DNA of 11,102 bases from Bacillota bacterium (GTDB lineage: Bacteria; Bacillota_E; Symbiobacteriia; Symbiobacteriales; Symbiobacteriaceae): positions 1 through 11,102 of the forward strand of contig QGVE01000091.1 of NCBI GenBank assembly GCA_003242675.1. Direction: 5' to 3'. The position numbers and the translations under genes are program-made. The notes under the pieces were generated by a model. That model saw only the letters and a list, made by a program, of their open reading frames with translations, had not been told where the DNA came from and made no database searches. Of the stretch, positions 1 through 6,590 are shown piece after piece. The stretch's first letter is position 1. Each line of letters begins with the position of its first letter.

Positions 1-123
1 CTCCAGGACCCAGCCGCTGCCCCGGTCCCGGGCGGCCGCCAGGCCGGCGTAGCCGCCCCGCGCCCGGTACGAATCGAGGTCCTCGCGCCCATCCTGCGCC
101 GGCTCGGTGATCAGGTGGGTCAC
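1..123 (-). CDS. NuoF-like NADH-binding subunit, N-terminal fragment (runs off the window edge)
   Basis: Only 41 codons are visible. The GTG start shares a 4-bp GTGA overlap with the stop codon of fdhE, so translation is probably coupled and the gene belongs to the same operon. The segment around residues 19-41, containing LDSYRARGGYAGL and then GWVLE, resembles the region just before the conserved SGLRGRGGAGFP motif of NuoF, the 51-kDa FMN- and NADH-binding subunit of complex I; that motif would lie just past the window edge. The NuoF family also includes the diaphorase subunits of NAD-dependent formate dehydrogenases and hydrogenases. Such a protein would connect formate oxidation to the NAD pool, which is unusual directly behind a quinone-linked FDH. 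The assignment rests on a short N-terminal stretch with no cofactor motif in view, so family membership is probable but not certain. Confidence 0.6.
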   Translation of the reverse strand, partial: MTHLITEPAQDGREDLDSYRARGGYAGLAAARDRGSGWVLE

Positions 124-911
124 TGCACCCGCCCTCCCCGCCGGTAGCCCTCCCGCTCGGCCAGGAGGTCCAGCGGGAGGGTCCGGGCGTCCTCCAGGTA
201 GAGGTCGACGTTCGGCATGGCCAGGTGGCCGCCGTGCCGCTGATCCAGCGTCTTGATGTAGCCGCCGCACCGGTCGCAGACCTCCACCCGCCACGGCTCC
301 AGGTCCGCCAGGGTCAGGATGCTGACCTGGCGGACGTCGTCGGTGCCGCAGACGGCGCAGGTGAGCCGGTGATGCTCCCACTGCGTGTCGCACTGCGGGC
401 AGTGGAGGTACCGGTAGTTGTCGGGATCAATCCGGCACAGGTCGGCCGGGGAACCGCACACCGGGCACTGGATGCGCCGCCACCCGTTGAGCGGCGCGGC
501 GGCGCGCACCGCCCTGGCGAACCGGGCCATGAAGGGCTGCAGGGCCAGGCTGCCCAGGGTGAGGAGCAGGTCCTCGGTCGCCCCCAGCCGGGCGGCCCAG
601 GCCGCGGCGTCGCCGCCGCGCACCAGCGCCTCCGCCAGCTCCCGCCGCTCGGCGGGCGGCAGCGCCGCGAGCCCGTCCGCCAGGGGGCGGGCCTCCGGCT
701 GGCTCTGCGCGTAGAGGCCCGCCAGTTCCGCCAGCACGGCGGCGTAGCGATCCGGGTCGATGGGCGGCTCCACCAGGGTGATCAGCGGCTCGCCCCGGGA
801 CAAGGCCGCCTCGGCCTCCTCCCGGCCGGGCAGCCGCTCGGGACCGGGCAGCTCGGCTTCCCAGGCGCGCGCCCGCTCGCGCCAGGCGCGCAGGAACTCC
901 AGCGATCGCAT
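120..911 (-). CDS. fdhE: Formate dehydrogenase accessory protein FdhE
   Basis: This is a cytoplasmic maturation factor, about 263 residues long, slightly shorter than E. coli FdhE. The N-terminal half is helical and poorly conserved. The C-terminal half carries four CxxC pairs at about residues 149/152 (CPVC), 171/174 (CPQC), 185/188 (CAVC) and 212/215 (CDRC), the rubredoxin-like metal-binding pattern of the FdhE family. FdhE proteins bind the catalytic subunit of Tat-exported respiratory formate dehydrogenases and are needed for their activity, which fits the upstream fdnGHI genes. I chose the ATG at 911 because a GGGAGGGAG ribosome binding site lies 6 nt upstream. An in-frame ATG at 929 would add six residues but has a poorly placed GGAG. 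The gene is separated from fdnI by 93 bp containing a large palindrome, and its stop overlaps the next start. Confidence 0.9.
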   Translation of the reverse strand: MRSLEFLRAWRERARAWEAELPGPERLPGREEAEAALSRGEPLITLVEPPIDPDRYAAVLAELAGLYAQSQPEARPLADGLAALPPAERRELAEALVRGGDAAAWAARLGATEDLLLTLGSLALQPFMARFARAVRAAAPLNGWRRIQCPVCGSPADLCRIDPDNYRYLHCPQCDTQWEHHRLTCAVCGTDDVRQVSILTLADLEPWRVEVCDRCGGYIKTLDQRHGGHLAMPNVDLYLEDARTLPLDLLAEREGYRRGGRVQ

Positions 912-956
912 CCGCGACTCCCTCCCCATCGGGCGCAGACTCCGGACGAAGGTGAA

Positions 957-982
957 GCCGCCCCCAGCGCGCTGGGGGCGGC
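957..982. repeat. Perfect 26-bp palindrome between fdnI and fdhE
   Basis: Positions 957-969 and 970-982 are exact inverse complements: arms of GCCGCCCCCAGCG with no mismatch. As RNA this would form a very stable stem of about 11 bp with a GCGC loop. On the minus strand it is followed only by a mildly T-rich stretch (TTCACCTTCG), not a proper U-tract, so full termination is doubtful. It lies 22 bp past the fdnI stop and 45 bp before the fdhE start. A partial terminator or an mRNA-stabilising hairpin that lets fdnGHI be expressed above fdhE is the likeliest role. A protein-binding site is also possible. Confidence 0.7.
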
Positions 983-1004
983 GCCAAGCGCGATCGGCCC
1001 TGGA

Positions 1005-1724
1005 TCAGGGCGCTGCGACCGCCCGCCCGTCCTCCCGGATCTGGGCGGTGCCGCGCCGGATCTCCCGCTCGACCCACTCGCCGTGCTCCAGCCGGGCGTA
1101 TTGCAGCTCCGTCCAGCCGTCGACCATCGCGGAGAGGGACCGGCGGGTGAACGGGTGCAGGGCGGTCAGGTACACGTGGAGCAGGAACAGCCCCGATCCC
1201 AGCCAGAAGCTGAGCGAGTGGATGAACTGGGCGGCGTGGAAGGCCTGGTCGCTCACGGCGCCCCGGCCGAACCACATCACCAGGCCGGAGCCGGCGAAGG
1301 TCAGATAGGTGAGGAACACCACGTAGAAGTTGACCTTGTGGCCGCCGTTGAACTTGCCCTGCGGCGGCAGGTGGCCCCTTCCGGTGGTGTAGTAAAGCGG
1401 CGCCACGAGCATGTATTTCATGTCGTTCTTGGTGAAGGTGAAGAGCTCCTTCAGGTCGGGCCAGATGGACTTCGGATCTCCCAGCAGCCACACCACGGGG
1501 GAAGCCATGAGCCCGACCGCCGCGATGCGGTGGAGGAGCCGCAGTGTCTGCCCGACGCTGCCGTGCAGGTAGGGGCCGAGGCCCACCGCCGGCTCCGTCG
1601 GGTCGCCGCGCCACAGGAAGATCGAGCCCGTCAGGGCGAGGACGACCCAGCAGGCGGCGTAGAGCCAGTGGAAGGCCACCTGGGCCTTGGAGAACTTCTT
1701 GATCCGTGCGCCGGTGCGCGCCAC
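1005..1724 (-). CDS. fdnI: Formate dehydrogenase gamma subunit, membrane cytochrome b
   Basis: This is a membrane anchor of about 239 residues that carries haem b and passes electrons from the Fe-S subunit to quinone. Four hydrophobic segments are visible at about residues 15-38, 62-82, 131-152 and 165-190. Candidate haem ligands are His19 (FHW, helix 1), His65 (LLHR, helix 2), His169 (FIHS) and His183 (LLHV). The 14-residue spacing of the last pair equals that between His155 and His169 of E. coli FdnI. The last helix runs into a conserved HPF...M..G region. The length is close to FdnI (217 residues), with an extra charged C-terminal tail. I chose the GTG at 1724 because AGGGGGG lies 7 nt upstream. 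The longer open frame to 1880 would read into fdnH and has no family-like sequence. The start lies 14 bp after the fdnH stop. Confidence 0.92.
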   Translation of the reverse strand: MARTGARIKKFSKAQVAFHWLYAACWVVLALTGSIFLWRGDPTEPAVGLGPYLHGSVGQTLRLLHRIAAVGLMASPVVWLLGDPKSIWPDLKELFTFTKNDMKYMLVAPLYYTTGRGHLPPQGKFNGGHKVNFYVVFLTYLTFAGSGLVMWFGRGAVSDQAFHAAQFIHSLSFWLGSGLFLLHVYLTALHPFTRRSLSAMVDGWTELQYARLEHGEWVEREIRRGTAQIREDGRAVAAP

Positions 1725-1738
1725 GTGCGATCCCCCCT

Positions 1739-2614
1739 CTAGTCGTGCATCGCTTGGGCGGTCTCGTGCGGCGCCAGGCCGCCCTTGAAGGCCCGCCGGG
1801 CGGCGAACCAGTTGATGAGGAGGCCGAAGAGGCCCACGCCCAGCGCGGCCTTGCCGATGGGCTGCAGGTAGTACTTCCACAGCTTGAGGACGGGCGAGAG
1901 CTTGGGCGCGACGGGCAGGCCGTAGGCCTCGGGCGGCTCGAGGAGCACGTAGAGGTGGTGGAGGCCGCCCAGCTCGTCGACGCCGTAGAGGTTGGCGTTC
2001 TTGTAGCCCATGGCCTGCAGCTGCGCCACCCGCTCACGCCCCCAGGCGATGAGGGCGTCGCGGTCGCCGAACTTGATGCAGTCGGTGGGGCAGGTGGCGA
2101 CGCACGCCGGCTGCATGCCGTTGGCAATGCGATCGAAGCAGAAGGTGCACTTGCCCGCCTTCTGCGCCCGCTGGCCCCAGGCCGTGCGGTCGACGTGGAT
2201 GCAGTCGAACGGGCAGGCCGGCTCGCAGTAGCCGCAGCCGATGCACGCGTCCGGGTTCAGGGTCACCACGCCGTAGGCGCCGTACTGCAGGGCGTCGGTG
2301 GGGCAGGCGGTGACGCACCCGGCGTCGGTGCAGTGCATGCAGCTGTGCTTCTGCATGAGCCACTTGGCCATGCCGTTTTCCTCTTCCGTCTCGAAGAAGC
2401 GGATCACCGTCCAGGTCTGCGCATCCAGGTCCGGGTGGCTCTGGTACGTGCCCGGCTCCTGGTTGATGCGGGCCTGGTTCTGGTTCCACTGCTTGCAGGC
2501 GACCTCGCACCCCTTGCAGCCGATGCACTCGGAGGTGTCGACCAGCATGGCGACGTGCTGCGCCGGGTTGGTGGGGTCAGGCCGCCAGGTCTCCCAGGTT
2601 GCTGCGCGTCCCAT
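1739..2614 (-). CDS. fdnH: Formate dehydrogenase beta subunit, four [4Fe-4S] electron-transfer protein
   Basis: This protein carries electrons from the alpha subunit to the cytochrome b subunit. It has 291 residues, close to E. coli FdnH (294). Four cysteine groups can be read: 30/33/36/40 (CIGCKGCEVAC), 92/95/100/104 (CMHC....C...CP), 124/127/130/134 (CIGCGYCEPAC) and 156/159/171/175 (CTFC...C...CP), which together ligate four [4Fe-4S] clusters in the FdnH/HybA manner. A single hydrophobic segment at about residues 252-271 (GKAALGVGLFGLLINWF) matches the C-terminal transmembrane helix of FdnH. There is no signal peptide, so the protein is presumably exported together with the Tat-targeted alpha subunit. 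The ATG lies 6 bp after the fdnG stop, with a G-rich ribosome binding site inside the end of fdnG. Confidence 0.95.
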   Translation of the reverse strand: MGRAATWETWRPDPTNPAQHVAMLVDTSECIGCKGCEVACKQWNQNQARINQEPGTYQSHPDLDAQTWTVIRFFETEEENGMAKWLMQKHSCMHCTDAGCVTACPTDALQYGAYGVVTLNPDACIGCGYCEPACPFDCIHVDRTAWGQRAQKAGKCTFCFDRIANGMQPACVATCPTDCIKFGDRDALIAWGRERVAQLQAMGYKNANLYGVDELGGLHHLYVLLEPPEAYGLPVAPKLSPVLKLWKYYLQPIGKAALGVGLFGLLINWFAARRAFKGGLAPHETAQAMHD

Positions 2615-2620
2615 CCCGTG

Positions 2621-5600
2621 CTACCCCCCTACCGCCACCTTGCGCAGGTTTGCCAGGAACACCTTGGACTCCTGGATCTGGACGTTGACGTCCACCGCCT
2701 GGGGCGTGAGGGTGTTGGTGATGTCGCCCTGCACGTGGCCGGACAGCGGGGCCCAGTGGATGGGCAGGCCGATGAGGAAGGTCTCCCGGCCGCCGATGCG
2801 CAGGGGCCGCAGGCGGCTCGTCACCATGGCCTGGACCCGCACCTTGCCGCGGGCGCTCTCCACCTCCACCCAGTCGCCGTTCCGGATGCCGAGGAGCTGC
2901 GCCAGCTCCCGCGGGATCTCGCAGAAGTGGAGGGCGAAGGACTCGGCGAGGTACGGCAGGGTGCGCGTCATGAGGCCGGAGGTCAGGTGCTCCGTGATCC
3001 GGTAGGTGGTCGCGACGTACGGGAAGCGCTCGGGGTCGCCCCAGGCGTCGAACTCGGAGTTGTAGATCTTCATCGTCGGGATGGTGCCCTGCTTGCGGTA
3101 GAGCAGGTTGGGCGTGGGCGACTCCCTGGGCTCGTAGTGGACCGGGATCGGGCCGTCGGGCAGGGGCCCCCAGATGCCGCCCAGGCCATAGGCCTTCATG
3201 ATGAAGGGCGTGTCGCCGGGGACGCCCACGGCGTGCACCTGGCCGGGCGCGACGGGCAGCATGTCGGGCACGTCCACGCCGGTCCACTTGCCCTGGGTCT
3301 CGTCCCACCACACCAGCGGCACCTTCGACCAGGGCCGGCCCTGCGGGTCGGCGGAGGCCCGGTTGTAGAGCACACGCCGGTTGGCCGGCCAGGCGAAGGC
3401 CCAGCCCAGGTGCAGGTAGTCGGCGGAGCCGTCGGCCTTGGCCTCGGTCCAGCCGTCGGGCCGGTTGGGGGCGGACCGCACGCGGGAGTCGGCCTTGTTG
3501 ACGCCCTCCTCGGGGTAGATGCCGGAGTAGATCCAGCAGCCGCAGGCCGTGCTGCCGTCGTCCTTCAAGGCCCCGAAGCCGGGAACCGGCTTGCCGGTGG
3601 CGACCTCGTAGCCGTTGATCTCCTTCAGCACCTTGATGTGGTCGAAGTCGTTCGGGTTGTCGGGGTCGTCGTAGTCCCACACCAGGTGCTTGATCGGCAG
3701 GTCCTTGGCCGCGGTGGAGCCCTCGTAGAGCTTCTTCAGCCGCTTGCCGATCTGCACCATGTACCAGCCGTCGGAGTGGGCGTCGCCCATCGGCTCGATC
3801 ATCTTGTGCTTCCACTGGATCAGCCGGTGGGTGTTGGTGAAGGAGCCCTCCTTCTCCAACGGGCCGGCGGCGGGGAGCAGGATGACCTCGGTCTGGATCT
3901 CCGCGGGGTTCATGCCCTCCAGCTTCCAGAACTCCGCGGTCTCGGTGAGGAACAGGTCGGAGACCACCAGCCAGTCGAGCTTGGCCAGGGCGGCCTGCAC
4001 CTTGCGGGCGTTGGCCGAGCCCACCGCCGGGTTCTGGCCGACGACGATGAGCCCCTTGACCCGGTCGTCCAGGATGGCCTGGAAGATGTCGTAGTGGCTG
4101 TAGGTCTCGCCCGCCGCCATCTTCGGCAGGTAGTCGAAGCAGAAGTCGTTCTCGGGCGTCGCGTGCTCGCCCCACCAGGCCTTCAGCAGCGAGACCACGA
4201 ACTTGGGCTTGTTCTCCCAGAAGCTGTTGCGCGTCGTGGTCTTGGCCAGGTAGTCCTGCAGCGACTTGTGGCTCTCGTTGGGCTGGCCGAGGTACCCGGG
4301 CAGGTCGTGGTAGAGGACCGCCAGGTCGGTCGCGCCCTGCACGTTGGCGTGGCCGCGCATCGCCGCGATGCCGCCGCCGGCGACGCCGATGTTCCCCAGC
4401 AGCATCTGCAGGATGGTCGCCGTCCGGATGTTCTGCACGCCCTTGGTGTGCTGGGTCCAGCCCATGGCGTAGACGAAGACCGCGGCCTTGCCGGGCACGC
4501 CCGTGGAGCAGACGATCTCGGCGAACTTGATGAAGTCCTCCACCGGGATGCCGGTGATCTCCGAGACCTTCTCGGGGGTGTACTCGGCGTAGATCCGCTT
4601 GATGTGCTGGAAGACGCACTGCGGGTGCTCCAGCGTCGGGTCCCGGAGCGGCTGGCCGTCGGGGCCGGTCTGGAACGCCCAGGTGGACTGGTCGTACCGG
4701 CCCTTGTCGGGATCCCAGCCCGAGAAGAGGCCGTCTTCGAACCGGAAGTCCGGGTGGACCAGGAACGAAGCGTTCGTGTACCGGACGACGTACTCGCGGT
4801 GAATCTTGTTGTGGGTGATCGCGTAGTTGATCAGCCCGCCGAGCACGGCGGTGTCGGTGCCGGAGCGGAAGGGGATCCACCAGTCGGCCTTGGAGGCCGT
4901 GCGGTTGTACCGGGGATCGACGCAGATCACCGTCGCGCCCTTCTGCTTGGCCCGCAGGAACCACTTGAACGAGATGGGGTGATTTTCAGCGGCGTTGGAA
5001 CCCATGAACACGACCACGTCCGCGTTGGGGATGTCCCACAGGGCCGTGGTCATGGCGCCGCGGCCGAACGAAGTGCCCAGACCGGGCACGGTCGAGGAGT
5101 GTCATATCCGCGCGTGGTGCTCGAGGTACACCACGCCCAGGGCCCGCATCAGCTTGGTGATGAGGTAGCACTCCTCGTTGTCGATGCACGCCGAGCCGAT
5201 GTGCGCGATGGACTCGGTCCGGTTGACCACCAGGCCGTCGGCGTTGCGCTCGACGAAGCCCGCGTCGCGGGTCTCCTTGATGCGCTGCGCGATCCGGTCG
5301 AGGGCCTCGTCGATGGAGATGTCCTCCCAGCGGTCGGAGCCGGGACGGCGGATCTTGGCCGTGAGCTGCCGGAGCGGGTTGGGCCGGCCCACGCCGTCGT
5401 ACGCGAACTGCATGGTGGCCGCGCCCTTGGGGCAGAGCGAGCCCTCGTTGATCGGGCTGTCGGGGTTGCCCTCCACCTGGAGCAGCTGGCCCTCCCGCAC
5501 GTAGCCGATCAGGCCGCAGCCGACGGAGCAGTGGGGACAGACGCTGGGGACCTCCTTCGCCCTGGCGATGCGCGACTCGGTGACCTCCTGCGCCAGGGCC

Positions 5601-5686
5601 TCCCGCTCCTCGGCGAAGAGCAGCAGGGCCGCGCTGGCCGCCGACACGCCAGAGAGCTTCAGGAACTCACGGCGACTCAGGTTCAT
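2621..5686 (-). CDS. fdnG: Formate dehydrogenase alpha subunit, selenocysteine-containing, Tat-exported molybdopterin enzyme
   Basis: This is the catalytic subunit, oxidising formate to CO2 and passing electrons to FdnH. Read through the TGA at 5104-5102 it is 1021 residues, against 1015 for E. coli FdnG. Residues 1-32 are a twin-arginine signal (SRREFLK, then a hydrophobic stretch and ALA). Cys50, 53, 57 and 85 (CPHCSVGC...LCPKG) bind the proximal [4Fe-4S] cluster. The TGA is codon 195 and is followed by His, giving ARI-U-HSSTVPGLG, the conserved Sec-His active site; E. coli FdnG has Sec at 196. The rest shows typical FdnG stretches such as VVFMGSNAAENHP and a C-terminal molybdopterin-binding domain around 880-1010. 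The ATG overlaps the fdhD-1 stop as ATGA, with AGGAGG 8 nt upstream. Software that treats TGA only as stop would break this into two false genes (2621-5089 and a fragment ending at 5102). Whether Mo or W is bound cannot be told. Confidence 0.96.
5073..5104 (-). promoter_or_regulatory. Selenocysteine UGA codon and bacterial SECIS hairpin inside fdnG
   Basis: The UGA is at 5104-5102. Twelve nucleotides later comes a perfect 6-bp stem, GTGCCC (5089-5084) with GGGCAC (5078-5073), closing a GGTCT loop. The GGUCU loop and its distance from the UGA match what is known of the E. coli fdhF SECIS, which SelB recognises to deliver Sec-tRNA. The hairpin also codes for VPGLGT, so it is constrained by both RNA and protein. 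Confidence 0.92.
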
Positions 5687-6372
5687 GCCTTGCCCCTCCT
5701 TGCCACGCGGTGGCCGGATGTGTACACAATGAGGCTGGTCGCTGTCCGCACGTATCCCACGAGGTCCATGCCCAGCTCGGTCGCCAGGGCCCAGGCCCGG
5801 TCGGTGGCCGCGGTGCGGGAGGCGCAGATCGGCGCGCCGAAGCGTGCCACCCGGGCGCACATCTCGGCGGAGATGCGGCCGGAGGTGAGCACCACCACCT
5901 GCGCCGGCGGCCAGGCGGCCAGCCGGGCCGCCCCGAGCACCTTGTCCACGGCCTGGTGCCGGCCGACGTCCTCGCGGACGATCTGCTCGCCCGTGTCCAC
6001 CCGCACGGCCAGCGCGGCGTGCGTGCCGCCGGTCTCCTGGTAGAGCCGGGCCTGCGCCAGCATCTCCTGCATCCAGCGGAGCAGCTGCGCCTCGGTGACC
6101 ACGGCGCCGGGACCGATTGGCCGGAGCGGCGCCGGGTCGCGCAGCCGCGCGACCGTGACGTGGACGGCCGACTCCGCCTCGTCGACGGCGAGGTGCAGGA
6201 TCTCCTCGGGGCCGGCGACCACCCCTTCGCCGCAGAGCCGTCCCACCGCCCAGTCCGCCAGGTCCTGGGGGGTGGTCTGGGCCGTGAGCCAGACCTGCCC
6301 GTTCACAAGCAGCACGGTCCGCCGCTCGGCCGGGGCCCGGACGGCCGGGCGTGTGCAGACGGTGGCGGTGAT
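5683..6372 (-). CDS. fdhD: Formate dehydrogenase accessory sulfurtransferase FdhD, copy 1 (apparent ATC start; no CxxC loop)
   Basis: FdhD hands sulfur from a cysteine desulfurase to the molybdenum cofactor of formate dehydrogenase. Family marks are TTPQDLADWAVG near the start, TGGTHAALAV, EDVGRHQAVDKVLG, SGRISAEM and a C-terminal LVGYVR...IVYTSG. The cysteine loop that normally lies midway (TGCGVCG in E. coli) is missing: after HVTVARL the chain goes straight to DPAPLRPIGPG. The first standard start is the GTG at 6315, which has no good ribosome binding site and would cut into the conserved N-terminus. An AGGAGG at 6386-6381 points, with 8-nt spacing, to an ATC at 6372. Starting there adds 19 residues including RAPAERRTVLLVNG, which aligns with MPSERETVLRVSG of the second FdhD in this window. 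I therefore report the ATC start, with GTG 6315 as the conservative alternative. The stop overlaps the fdnG start. Confidence 0.85.
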   Translation of the reverse strand: MTATVCTRPAVRAPAERRTVLLVNGQVWLTAQTTPQDLADWAVGRLCGEGVVAGPEEILHLAVDEAESAVHVTVARLRDPAPLRPIGPGAVVTEAQLLRWMQEMLAQARLYQETGGTHAALAVRVDTGEQIVREDVGRHQAVDKVLGAARLAAWPPAQVVVLTSGRISAEMCARVARFGAPICASRTAATDRAWALATELGMDLVGYVRTATSLIVYTSGHRVARRGKA

Positions 6373-6380
6373 GGCGTGCG

Positions 6381-6386
6381 CCTCCT
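6381..6386 (-). promoter_or_regulatory. Ribosome binding site of fdhD-1 that points to a non-standard start
   Basis: AGGAGG, within AAAGGAGG, is the strongest ribosome binding site in this intergenic region. It lies 8 nt before the ATC at 6372-6370, and no ATG, GTG or TTG lies in frame at a usable distance. It is the main evidence for the extended N-terminus. Confidence 0.6.
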
Positions 6387-6438
6387 TTCCGGGCTGCCTC
6401 CGGGGTACGCGCGGGACAGCAATCAGGTATCGGAATAC

Positions 6439-6467
6439 ATCTTATACGCCTTGTAAATGAAAGTGAA
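6439..6467 (-). promoter_or_regulatory. Candidate sigma-70-type promoter of the fdh operon
   Basis: On the minus strand, TTCACT (6467-6462) and TAAGAT (6444-6439) are 17 bp apart, each matching four of six consensus bases. An overlapping TATAAG is an alternative -10. The stretch is clearly AT-richer than its surroundings. Transcription would begin near 6432 and leave a leader of about 60 nt before fdhD-1. The motifs are short, so this is a candidate only. Confidence 0.4.
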
Positions 6468-6494
6468 CGAGTCCTACGGCGGCTCTTATCCCTG

Positions 6495-6538
6495 CCGTTC
6501 GGTGCCGATCGGTTCCCCGTTCGGTGACCGTTCGTCAG
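6495..6538. repeat. Four tandem CCG-NN-CG boxes at about 11-bp spacing, a candidate regulator-binding array
   Basis: CCGTTCGGTG occurs exactly at 6495-6504 and 6517-6526. A variant, CCGATCGGTT, lies at 6505-6514 and a partial copy, CCGTTCGTCA, at 6528-6537. Starts are 10, 12 and 11 bp apart, so all lie on one face of the helix. The core CCG-NN-CGG is itself an inverted repeat. The array lies about 30 bp upstream of the candidate -35 box of the fdh operon and 50-95 bp upstream of the kinase gene, a usual place for activator sites. The divergent response regulator is the obvious candidate to bind it. Confidence 0.5.
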
Positions 6539-6590
6539 TTGTTGTGCCCGCAGCCGTGTAAGCATTTGGTTGTACGGGGGGTGTGGGCCG

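Noticed and set aside
2577..4964. A 795-codon minus-strand frame overlapping fdnG
   Set aside because: It is the shifted-frame reading of fdnG; only the fdnG frame has the cluster cysteines, Sec site and molybdopterin domain.
5719..5730. TGTGTACACA palindrome near the end of fdhD-1
   Set aside because: It codes for the conserved VYT region of FdhD and lies within the gene; a 10-bp palindrome alone is not evidence of a binding site.
1706..6043. A 1445-codon open frame on the plus strand, antisense to most of the fdh operon
   Set aside because: It lies opposite four well-supported genes, its composition is dominated by Val, Gly, Arg, Leu and Ala with no family motif, and long antisense frames are expected in GC-rich DNA where third positions are G/C.
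6373..6590. Possible tRNA, selC or molybdenum-cofactor riboswitch in the divergent intergenic region
   Set aside because: No cloverleaf or extended helix system is visible, and the predicted leader of about 60 nt is too short for a Moco riboswitch.
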